64,000 nt of DNA from Heterobilharzia americana (lineage: Eukaryota > Platyhelminthes > Trematoda > Strigeidida > Schistosomatidae), in NCBI GenBank assembly GCA_944470555.2, contig OX104127.1, positions 90,606,708-90,670,707 of the forward strand. The letters run 5' to 3'. Positions 1 through 9,750 of this stretch are shown here, piece after piece. Each line of letters begins with the position of its first letter. Positions within the stretch are counted from its first letter, which is position 1. The notes under the pieces were generated by a model. That model did not search any database and was not told the origin of the DNA. It was given only the letters and a program-made list of their open reading frames with translations. Both the position numbers and the translations under genes were made by a program.

Positions 1-115
1 TCAGCCTGATGGCCATGAGGACAGATACTCAGCGTTGACATTGGGTGGCGGTTAGCGCTATATATATCGTGAGCTAACAGAAGTTGGAAATATGGAGCAT
101 GGGATTCTGACCCAG

Positions 116-170
116 TGGCTCAATGGTAACGCGCTGGCCGCGGAACCTGAAGATCGCGGGTTCGATCCCT
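116..170 (+). promoter_or_regulatory. Internal Pol III promoter (A and B boxes) of SINE S1
   Basis: TGGCTCAATGG resembles the tRNA A box and GGTTCGATCCC matches the B-box consensus. The spacing of about 32 bases between them is normal for a tRNA-derived promoter. It lies just upstream of the ribozyme, so a Pol III transcript started nearby would include it. Confidence 0.75.
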
Positions 171-184
171 GCTGGTGGGGTCGT

Positions 185-240
185 GGGTGCGCACTGCTGA
201 GGAGTCCCATACTAGGACGAAACAGCTGTCCAATGCTCCC
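185..240 (+). ncRNA. Hammerhead ribozyme, type I, in SINE S1
   Basis: Core CUGAGGA at 197-203, stem II GUCC (204-207) with GGAC (215-218), then GAAA at 219-222. The cleavage triplet GUC is at 228-230, so the predicted cut is 230|231. Stem I pairs 191-196 GCACUG with 231-236 CAAUGC with one mismatch; GGG (185-187) can pair with CCC (238-240) across an internal loop. Stem III is the short palindrome ACAGCUGU (222-229), too short to close well in a monomer. All invariant core residues are present; the single stem I mismatch may weaken activity. Confidence 0.85.
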
Positions 241-286
241 GGGTTTCCTTTGTTCCTCCAACTGATGTCAGTCTACGATAACAACT

Positions 287-2104
287 CTTATTAAGATATG
301 TTCCTAATCATACAAGCCTATAAATACTCTCGTATGCTCATAACGCCAATTAATTAACTTATTGTTGAGTAAAATTTGGAGGTTGTGGAGAGCATTTATT
401 ACTCAGGGAAATGATTTTGAAGTCTATAGTTCAATTATGAAATTTTTAATTGTTAATTTAGAAAATATTATCATCACAAGCTTCAGAAAAAAGTTAATAG
501 TGAGAATTTCTTCACAAGTATCTTGTCCTGGTGGCCTTGAGTTTCAACTTTTCTTCCTGCCACAGTGTTGTGACTGATTACAGTCATATTTTAATTCCTT
601 ATAGTACTGATCTAAACTGTGACACAATTTTTGTTTCTCGTATGTCTTACTGGATTATGCATAAACACAGTGAAAATAAATTCCTCTGAATGTATGTGTA
701 ATTCTTAACAAAGGATATGTGAAGAATAAAAGGGGCTTTGTAGAAGCTTGGCAATCAAGTCAGTTAGTGATCAGCTGATAAACTGACATTGACCTAATCT
801 ATCTATCAACACAGAACACAAAAACAACAAGAAGGTCAGTGTTTGTATTAGTGGGATAATCAACCGAAAACATTGTAATCGACACAATCATTGACACTCA
901 AAGTCACCAGTACAAGCTACCTAAATACTTGTTAAAACGTTTCTAATGCTTACGTCTTAGTCAAACTTTCGCTGATTCTATTGCCAAGAATGACAATCAA
1001 AGCTTCCCAACTTAAATATATATCTCAGAAAACACAACAACAATAGAACTAAGAACGACTAACCATCATTACCATCTTACTGAAACTGTATCCAAAATAG
1101 AGGTTACCGCGCAGGAGCCAAGGCGTTAATAAAGTTTGATAAGTTCATTCTAGTCAGCCACGATTAACTACAATAATAAGGAATCATGTCTAATGGATCA
1201 GTACCGTGGAGGATGAAGGCTATCAATGCATGAAAAATCTCAACTGTAGGTTAAATAGAAATAACGCTTAGCAACTCAAAGAGAAGTGTAGTAGTTAATT
1301 ATAAGGAACTAATAATATTGAAGTGCCGATGAAGTCACCTAGCATGATAACAAATATGCAGAAATAAACCTCAGACCTGTTATAGCACCAAGCAATTATC
1401 AGCTTAATCCTGTGACGGAAAATTCATTCACTAATCAATTATTAACAAAAATATTTTACCATGACTAAATTCGGAAGACAATGAAGGGTGATAGTATCTA
1501 AGCTCAGGTGATCAATTTTGGGAACTAACACTAATTCCTACGGTTTTTAAGCTTCCTGGGGAAACAAAGTTCATGGTTTAGAAAAAATAATGAAGATTTC
1601 TTTTATAAGTGTGATGCCTTAACTTTATAAACTGCAGCTTTTTTAACGTATCCACATTTAGGATTACAAAAGATTTTGGTGTGGACAATAATTTAGCTTA
1701 TTCTATATATATTTCATTCATATCTGCTGATTGGGTTTGAAATTCCCATTGAGCGAATTTCTTACCTTTCCCACCACTATAGTTTGAGTTTAAATTGCTC
1801 TAACCTCTTTCCACGCTCACATGCGTATTGCTGCATAGATCTCAACATTGAAGTTTTGTAATGTCCTAGTTTTCCGATTTCACATTCTATCTATTATGTT
1901 TATGGGTTTGGACAAAGTAAACTCCTAAGTGATAAACTTCATCTTTTGCTCTTATTTGGATTTCCTCTCGGCATTTTTAATAGGGGACTTTAACCTTTGC
2001 TAGATTGGAAGTTTGCCTACGAAAAACAACACAGTTTAAGTGCAGCGTATGTTTGTGCTTTACCGAGGTTTTTCTGTATTCTATAAATGAATTTCTACAT
2101 AATA
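287..2104. other. No recognisable gene
   Basis: AT-rich sequence without a supported coding region, RNA gene or recognised repeat. The only frames are short and interrupted. Confidence 0.5.
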
Positions 2105-2285
2105 AGGTTATCAGTCATGGTTTGGCAGACTTGTTTTACTGTTGCTGGGTGATGAGTGAAAGTGAAATGAAAATCTGAATATCAAAAAGGTTCGAAACAG
2201 CAGCCTCTGAGTTATCGGTTTGATGCTCAACCAACTGAGCCATGAAAACCAGCCACTAATAAGATCTCAACTTGGATTCAGTCAC
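2105..2285 (-). mobile_element. tRNA-derived SINE, second family
   Basis: On the minus strand a tRNA-like head reads CATGGCTCAGTTGGTTGAGC (A-box region) followed by GTTTCGAACC (B box) around 2190-2250. Its tail runs into the family signature of this window, CACCCAG..CAGTA..CTGCCAAACCATG, seen here in inverse as TGGTTTGGCAGAC at 2118-2130. This family has no hammerhead and is separate from S1. Confidence 0.6.
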
Positions 2286-2329
2286 CAAGGATTTTATGAA
2301 TACAAGAGTAAAACTTGTGCACTGTAGTA

Positions 2330-2990
2330 GAATGTAATTCCACTTTTATTGATCTATTAGATTTATCACATAGTGTAACAGTATTGTTTACTGGATTACG
2401 TTTCGGACATAAATTATTGTCCATAGTCATATCAAGATAACTACAAAACTTTGAGATATCCTTTATATAGTCCTAATTTCCTCGTCTCTTTGTCAGATGG
2501 GCAGTAAAATTTTCCATATATCCGGAACAGGTGCTGAGTCATTCCTGTTGCATGTGTTAGGTGTTGATTTGATAAACAAAGACTCAGTTATCCATCTCTC
2601 CCTCCACCCTGTTATGTTAGTTTTAAGGATTTTCTCCCTGTCCCATCCATCCTATTGTGTAGTTGTGTGTAACCGCATGCCTAGCTATGGCTGAGCTTTT
2701 CTCAAAATTCTTTACCTTACTAGGATCTACCAATTTTGACCTAGCTAAGTTTTTGTGTTCCGATAGCCTAATTGATCCTGGTCGAGTGCTGTGACCTATT
2801 TATTTGACCTTGCAATCGTTGCAAGGGATTTGGTAAACTAAGTTATTCTGCTTAATTTGGTCAATAGGATCTTCTAACCTCCGAAGTGAGTTTGTAGGTT
2901 CAAATGTTACTCTAATCCTAGCCTTATTGAGAACTCCATGTAGGGTTTTACTTAACCATCATTCAAATTCGTTATGTGTTACTATCAGTC
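2330..2990 (-). pseudogene. Penelope-like element, GIY-YIG endonuclease remnant (P0)
   Basis: Minus-strand translation from about 2980 down to 2500 gives, in order, an F-P-T-N-S-L-R block typical of the end of the PLE reverse transcriptase region, then the GIY-YIG domain (YQIPCNDCKVK, a stop in place of Tyr, IG, R-P-G-S-I-R-L-S-E-H), then the A-R-H-A-V-T-H-N block. PLE endonuclease makes the nick that primes reverse transcription. The stop just before IG and later stops make it dead. The same family occurs at 48831-49620, 30240-31440 and 50330-52330. The plus-strand frame at 2497-2694 is its shadow. Confidence 0.8.
2398..2440 (-). other. PLE 3' hairpin followed by GAAACGT (hammerhead-like)
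   Basis: On the minus strand GGACA (2422-2418) pairs with UGUCC (2409-2405), and GAAACGUAAUC follows immediately. It lies downstream of the GIY-YIG frame, the place where hammerhead motifs are known in PLEs. The 5' core reads AUGACUAU rather than CUGANGA, so it is not a canonical hammerhead. Confidence 0.45.
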
Positions 2991-4730
2991 AATCGTGTTC
3001 ACATTGGCTCTAAAATTTTACACTTGCAAATAGTTGCAAATATTTACGAGAAAACAAGTCAATACTATGGGTCATATCACGAATGCTTTAGATAGATTTC
3101 AGCATCGCGTATTTATTTAGCAAAAATATCCAAGGTCAGTTTGAGTAAACCAGTGTTTTTTCTATACAACTTCTTCGTAATTATGCGTTTCGACTATTGT
3201 GAAGATATAAAAACCAGTTGAACAAGTCATTTATTGGCAAAAAGCATATGACGTGAAATTTTGAAGAATCAGAATATGAAGTCTGAAACATTTAGTCGAC
3301 AACTAACCACATGCTGTCGTTTATCTTAGAGAAGAGATAATCTTATTGCAAAAGCGAAAAAAATACATATCGAATTAGACAATAGTTTACGAGTGGAATT
3401 TACACATACATTGATAAGAATCTGTTTCCTTTAGAAGGACAGCATGACATAGAAAAAAAAACACAAAAGTCAACGTTTTCCGCTTTGCATACCTATGATT
3501 GACTGACATTTTTTCCAGATTTTTGTAAGATGGTCACGTCGCCAATTAACGCCTAACTAATTTCTTTTAGAAACAACACATAGCTTTAAAGGATATGCCA
3601 ACCAACAAAGAGACTGACAGAAATTAAAAAGTATAATATAATGAATGGATAGATAGGTACTTGGGTTTATAGTTTAATTCAGCCAGTATTATTCCAAAGG
3701 TTTTTGCTAGAATGAATAACTGATATGCTATATACATCAAGGAAAACTGGGATCATAGATTCATTAGACAAATATCTTTAATCAGCTAAAGTTAGATCTT
3801 AGTTGTGAGTCCTTTTATTAATATAAAAAAGCAGTGGCTGGTGTACAAATCTCTCGTAATGATTTATCCTGAGATATCTCTATCATAACATCTAGCTTAG
3901 TTCGCTTAATGTATAAGTCAGGATTCATCATTGATGTATCAAGTGGATTTCGTAGGAGATAATAACGACAGATAGTGATTAGCTGCAGAATTCAGGACAC
4001 GCGTTTCTCCCTATTTGAGATTCACTGGCTGCATATACCTCCCCCACAGTGAGTCAATTTGTTTCTACTGAGACTGTAACTCGTGATGGGCGGTTTTGAA
4101 CCCCAATTTGTTATGCAATGGGGTAGTGAGTCAAGAAAATCAGTCCTGAATTCCACTGCTAGTTAATCTTTATCATTACTCTCAAAACTGAAACTAAAAG
4201 GAATATTGAGATATCTGTACGACAGTTCATATGCCAACAGACACCAATCATGTCGGTTCAATCAATAATGTGAAATTAAAAGCAAGAGAAGAGATTTTAC
4301 ATGGGAGTTGGAAATACGGCATTTTATAACTCCATGATTTTTCATTTAACAGATCAACTTCGATGAGTTCAGAATCTAGTCGCGTACTTAATTTAAACAC
4401 AATAAAGGTTTTCTGAAGAAATTTGCAATAGGTAGCATAGTCGAAACCGATGTCATTTTATTTAAAGCCAGAACAAACTGTACAATACGATTCAATTAAA
4501 TTATATTAGAGCTGCCTATTGCTTCATAATTAGTTAAAAAGTAAAAAAGACGCATCGAACCTGAGGTAATTACTGTTACTCTTCGATAATCCTTAAGCAG
4601 TGGCATTTATTCAAAAACATTTCATAATATCATCAACATCCTGGTGGTATGAAAAACTTTTCATTATGTAGTTATTAGTGACCACAGAAAATGTCATGAC
4701 ATATTCATGGTAAACTAATAGCTTTCGTCT
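2991..4730. other. No recognisable gene
   Basis: AT-rich, no supported coding region, RNA gene or known repeat seen. Confidence 0.5.
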
Positions 4731-4880
4731 TGGGTTGGAATTCACCAGGAACCGACAGCAGTTAGAGGAACATTGGAAACGTGGGAGCACTTGTCAGCTG
4801 TTTCATCCTAGTACGGGAGTCCTCAGCAATGCGCACTCAACCACCCAAGGATCGAACCTAGGACCTTCGCGTTCCGGAAA
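4731..4880 (-). mobile_element. Hammerhead SINE copy S2, truncated
   Basis: Inverse-oriented copy covering the B-box side, ribozyme and 3' tail. The ribozyme core CUGAGGA (rc of 4820-4826) and GAAA (rc of 4801-4804) remain, but the stem II closing pair is broken and the cleavage triplet is GAC rather than NUH, so cleavage should not occur. It lies head to head with S3. Confidence 0.75.
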
Positions 4881-4892
4881 GGACTAATCTAG

Positions 4893-5285
4893 TCCTCACT
4901 GGTGACTAGCTTTGAGAGGTGATTACCAAAGTTCCAATGAGAACTCTTGACCAGTGGAGTCAACCAAGTCGAACATGAGGACAGTTACTCGAAGACAGCA
5001 TTGGATGTAGGTCACGCTGTATCATGGACTGACAGAAGTAGGAAATATAGGACCAATGGATTCAAAATCAGCGGCTCAGTGGTAACTTGATGGTCACAGA
5101 ACGTGAAGGTCCTGGGTTCCGTCCTTGGTGAGGTCATGGTTGCACACTGCTGAAGAGTCATATACTAGAACGAAACAGCTGTTCAATACTTCCAGGTTTT
5201 CAATGTTCCTCCAGATGATATCAGTCAGTGACGAATTCCAACCCGAAGTCGCTTAACAAATCTCCACAAATCTTCAGATAGAATT
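4893..5285 (+). mobile_element. Hammerhead SINE copy S3, near full length
   Basis: Carries the 5' module (4893-5035), a weakened A and B box (5090-5125), a decayed hammerhead (CUGAAGA at 5150-5156, GAAA at 5172-5175, triplet GUU at 5181-5183) and the tail. Stem II has only its two outer pairs (GUCA/GAAC), and stem I is poorly paired. The presence of the long 5' module suggests a full element of about 390 bp. Confidence 0.75.
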
Positions 5286-5479
5286 AATAGTTTTCATCGT
5301 CCAGCGACTATTTACCACTGATATCATAAGGTACAGTGTGGTAGAACATATAGTGATGGTTGTATAACAATTTCGATTGATTTCGCGATAAAAATATGGG
5401 AATACAGTGAGTTACTTCAGTTCCATTATTCCTTTCATTTGAATGGTTCTGTTTTAGAGAATATGACAAGCGTAATACG

Positions 5480-5965
5480 TCTTGACTTATGGTTTTTTCT
5501 TATGATCTTTCTTGGTTACCTCATATCCTGCTGATTTCGAGGAAAATCCTCCCCTTGACAATTTATGTAGAGAAACTCAGACTGTCTGGTGTAACTCAGC
5601 CTCTATTTTTACGTTTTCTTAGTTCCCGTGTTTCGCCTATACTTACTTTTTATCCCTCCTCATTCTTTCCTGGAATCCGAATAAAAGACTACCTTGTCTT
5701 GAGTAAGATTTTGAAGGCTGTTAGTAAAGCAGGCGATTCATCACTAACCCTGCTGATAAATACAGTCATGGATAGGCATCTGAACTTCCAAAGACTGTTA
5801 ACTAAAAGTATTTTGTCTGATGACAAACATCCTCTACCTCTGGGCCTCTCTCCATATCTGTCTTCGAGGAAGACAGGATGAAAATAAATCGAACTCTATA
5901 CAAACACAATTGTAATGCGAAAATTCAACTGTACCTTTTTTCGTTTGTTTATTGCATGAAGAAAA
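5480..5965 (+). pseudogene. CR1-like non-LTR retrotransposon, ORF2 C-terminal remnant
   Basis: An open frame of 130 codons (5489-5881) matches the region after the RT catalytic core in fluke CR1/Perere-type ORF2 proteins. The order is a segment near S-Y-D-L-S-W-L-P-H-I, then Y-V-E-K-L-R-L-S-G-V, then S-P-I-L-T-F-Y-P-S-S-F-F-P-G-I, K-D-Y-L-V-L-S-K-I-L-K, and R-H-L-N-F..S-I-L-S-D-D-K-H-P-L near the end. Known fluke CR1 proteins carry the pattern 'YCSP..FPGL..KDF..L.R.LK..S' and 'RH...C..FA..I..D..HPL' here. The frame breaks at 5881 and seems to continue in another frame. No RT core, endonuclease or 3' tail was seen. Assignment is by remembered family pattern. Confidence 0.6.
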
Positions 5966-6920
5966 TCATGTAAGACATAGTCTTATCAATCAAGTTTACA
6001 ACAGAAGCAGTTACCGTGTCCCTTAAGTCAACAATCATATATTTTCTCTTCACTGTCTAAGGTAGCTGGAGTTTGAAAAATGTTGTAGAACGCGTGACCT
6101 GATGCGATATCACATGTTGAGAATTCTGTGGCGCAAACATAATTAGGGTTAGGGATCAAGCAAAACAAATTATTATTATTGTGATTGAGAACAGTGTTAT
6201 TCCAGAACAACTAAGAGTGAAGAAAAAGTGTATTTTTTTGTTATTCATTTGCTGATATGAATAAATTACATTTTTAAGCTGACGAATTACTCATTTCCAT
6301 GAAAGCAAAGAAGAATCCTATATTTCTATGATTTATCCATACTTTTGGAAAATAACTACTTTCTGTATGAGTTAGTCTAAGCATTTTTCAGTCTGAATAT
6401 ATATATTATATATATATTATATCATGTAGATGGAACAATTAGAGTGAAACTATCTAGAAAATACATGCGTGTATATAAGAATATTACTGCTGAATAAATC
6501 TAGAGAGCTATTTACATACTAAGTAGACTTTATTGCTTTTAAAGCCAAATGTCATTGATCTGTGACATTTGATAAGACTTAAGTGAGCAGGATATGACTA
6601 CAATGAAATGAGAAACAATTCCTAAGTTTTAGAAATTACGTCAATTATGCTTAGTTGAAGGGAAAATGTAGTATACTTGAAAACATATCCACTTTTGAGA
6701 TTATGAAGTATGAAGTAAGACGGCATTATAGGACTGCTTTAATTCATGAACGGAGAAATGTGGAATAAATTTAATAGTTAGCTGTACTTTTCTTGAGAAC
6801 CAGAATAAGATTACATAAAGAAAGAGATATATATATATTTGTTTTATTAAAGTAAGTTCCCTTCAGAATAATGCGCAGTGAATCAAATCAGCGTCTCTGC
6901 AATAAGGCCAGCAATTAAAA
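5966..6920. other. No recognisable gene; short TA-rich tracts
   Basis: Contains TA-rich patches near 6402-6421 and 6829-6839. No supported gene. Confidence 0.5.
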
Positions 6921-7572
6921 ATGTTATACCTAGCAAGCGTCGTTTCAACTACAGGCGGAACAGACAACGACATCAAAACCAGGTTAGGAAAAGCAAGACA
7001 GGCCTTCATTAACTTGAAACCCGCGTGGAGATCTTCTGCACTCAGCATAAAGCATGAACAACATCCGGATTTTCAACACTAATTCAGTCAAGTCAGTGCT
7101 TCCATATGATGATTCAGAGACTTGGTGCCTTACGAAAGGGATTTCCAATAAACTACAGATATTCATCAACAACTGCCTACGCTGGATTGTTACTGAAGCT
7201 CAGATGGCCAGAGTAATGAGAATAAGCGACAATGAACTCTGACTGGCTGGCAACGAACCAACCAAGAACTTATCGGTCAACAAATATGCAGAAGGAAGTG
7301 GAGATGGATTGGGCATACACTAAGAAGGCCGATTGGGGACATCATGAGCCAGGCCAGTCACTTGAGTGGAACCCAGGTGGGAAACGACGAGTTGGGTATT
7401 CGATGAGTGAGTGACATGGAGGAGATCGTGTGAGGAAGAAATGAGAGCTTCTGGGTAGTCGTGGCACCAGGTTCAAAAGATTGGAGAGACGAGAGTGGAA
7501 TGGAGACGTGCTACTGACGCCCCATGTTCCACTGGGAACCCAAGGGACAAATAATAAATGATAATAATAAAA
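6921..7572 (+). mobile_element. RTE-clade (SR2-like) retrotransposon, 3' fragment R1
   Basis: Encodes the C-terminal end of the RTE polyprotein in several broken frames: S-T-T-G-G-T-D region, K-A-R-Q-A-F-I-N-L, IFNTNSVKSV, D-S-E-T-W-C, N-N-C-L-R-W-I, and the final G-T-R-F-K-R-L-E-R-R-E-W-N region. It ends in a short AAT/AATAATAA tail at 7549-7572, a hallmark of RTE. It is 5' truncated, as usual for target-primed insertion. Confidence 0.85.
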
Positions 7573-9750
7573 ACTAGCAAGCATTTCTGTGCTGCATTTT
7601 TCCCTCCCTGTGGATTTTTCAAAAAGGATATTTTTAGCAGTATGCTTATTAAGTGTTATATAAATGCTTATGTAACTAAGCCTACTTTCTGCAAAGCCTA
7701 GGAAATAGTCTCAAAACATCACTGATATACACGAAGAGGAATGTTGTTGTATGAAATTACATTGTTCATATTCTCATACGAAGTCCAAAGTCCCTGAAGC
7801 CGTTCTACAATCACTCATGTTGATTTGAGGTTTCGAGAAAGAGCAGGTGGACTTAAGTGTAAATAAAATCAGACTGGTTTACAAAACTAAATCCATGGGG
7901 CATACACTTCTGAAAGGGCTGGGAAATAATCAAGATCATGTGAATGTTTATATAGGCTGTTTTGTTTTGCATACATTTTGTTTTCTGAATACGCTTTTTT
8001 ATATTTACTGAGGAGCTGAATGAGTTTCATATATTTGGTGTAGATTAGTAAAATTCAAGTTAAATTTCTATCAGCTAGTACAGGGCAGCTGTAAAATTAC
8101 TCAAAAATGAGAAGTGTCAAAGTGGATTGTGCAATCTGTAAATCACGTACAAGTTGATCATCTCATTTAAAGAACATTGATTCACCTAAGTCAGATAGCA
8201 AGATTTATTTGTTGTGAATAATTTAGCTGTTTGCTTTGAATTCGTTTGGCGCTGAGCAGGTGAAACGACTGCTCAGTGTTTAGATCAATTTGATTTGGCT
8301 AGTAAAATCTACAGATCAGCTTGGGTGGTTTCTAACCCTTCATATTCCTCAGTAGTACATTTTACTTGTAGTGGAAGTATTTTTAGAATATAGTTGCACT
8401 ACTTGTGTGCTAATAATGTGATATATAATGCATACAATGCTTTGTAACTTAATGCAAACCTATCCTACCACGAATTAGTCATTTTTCAAGTAAAATAAAA
8501 GGATATGATTGGTTTACTGTGGAGCTAACAGGTTATAAGGATATGCCTTGTGGTTTGAAACCGGGTATTGAATACATTGTACACTTATGCTACTTGCGTA
8601 ACCAAATAGCGTTTAATTGCAATTTATAAATCATTCCATTGTATGAATCCTGGTATTTAGCTGAAAAAATATAGAAGTAGTTTACTATTTTTGAAACTTT
8701 ATACCTTATTAAAATTAAAAGGGATTATGTTTTCTCTTTACGACACTGCTGTTTATCTCTCAGGTCAAGGCAGTATAGAAGCGCTGATAGTTAGTAAATT
8801 CAAGCCTAAAATCTATAAAGGTAGAATGCCTGAACATGTTCTTTCTGAATGCAAAGTTCTAGTTACATCAGTTTTATTGTGACAGCCTCATCTATGTTTA
8901 GTGAGCGTTAGTGAGCTACAAGTTACGTTGGGATCTATGTGATGCTATTTTTTGTTGTCAAAATAGAACTTTTAAAGGATTATATTTACCAGTTCGGTTT
9001 GGGAACGGTGTCATTGCTTAACTCAAGATGAACTAATACTGGCAATTAATTTTAATAATCTCAGTGAAGTAAGTGAATATACTCAAGGACTCATTTCGAA
9101 AAAGACAATTTATGCATTCAAGACAATCTAGACTTACTAAAACAAAAAGTAACTTTATTTCTAGTTTCCTTAATATTTAGAAAGATTTTATTTACGTCTC
9201 AGGCATTTTTTGATCAAAAATATGAAATACAGTAAATACTCAATCAATAATATAAATTGAGAAGAAAAAAAATACTTTTGTGTAACCAGATGGTCAAGAT
9301 TAGTTAAATTTAGAGAATGAAATTATTTTGATTTCCCTGGTGGCTATTTCAATCCACTGAACCAATAAATGAATCCATGTTAGGTTACTCCTTATATCCA
9401 GTAAATCTTTCTAATTGAATCTGCTACATTGAAAACTTAAAATGTTTGAAGGAATAAATGTTCCCTTAATATGTAACAAAACTATTATTTTTTTTCTCTT
9501 ATCTTTTGCTTTAGCTTAAGTGATCAGCATAAAAAGCTTACCCATTCTAAGCTGTGAAAAAATAACATGTGTGGATTTTTTTTCATAAATTCATCTATTC
9601 ATCTTACAGTTATTGACACATTTTAAATTATTTTTAACTTCAAATCTACACAGTTACAGATTTCAAAAACGGCAAGATTTCAATTCAATCACTTGGTTAA
9701 GCAACCGAATATTTTTAACTGAAGTGAATGAAAAATTCATATAATTAACT
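7573..9750. other. No recognisable gene
   Basis: AT-rich. A 63-codon frame at 8691-8882 has a C-terminal half vaguely reminiscent of a PLE tail (E-A-L-I-V-S-K-F-K-P), but too little to assign. Confidence 0.45.

Larger units (their letters stand above)
1..286 (+). mobile_element. Hammerhead-bearing SINE (Sm-alpha type), copy S1
   Basis: Short non-coding retroposon. From left to right it has a 5' module, a tRNA-like Pol III promoter (A-box-like TGGCTCAATGG at 116-126, B-box GGTTCGATCCC at 159-169), a hammerhead ribozyme (185-240) and a 3' tail ending near CAACTGATGTCAGTC. The left end may lie outside the window. It is almost identical to the copy at 17735-17955, which suggests recent mobility. 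Reading frames across it on the minus strand are shadows. Schistosome Sm-alpha elements are known to combine Pol III promoter and hammerhead; the match here is by structure and motif, not by a database search. Confidence 0.88.

Noticed and set aside
116..170. True tRNA gene
   Set aside because: A and B boxes are present but there is no acceptor-stem pairing or anticodon arm; it is a tRNA-derived SINE promoter.
58..261. Open frame across SINE S1 on the minus strand (and its longer twin at 17582-17923)
   Set aside because: The frame spans Pol III boxes and the ribozyme of a non-coding SINE; recurrence reflects the repeat, not a protein.
2497..2694. Plus-strand frame resembling the one at 49038-49310
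   Set aside because: Both are antisense shadows of the PLE GIY-YIG coding strand.
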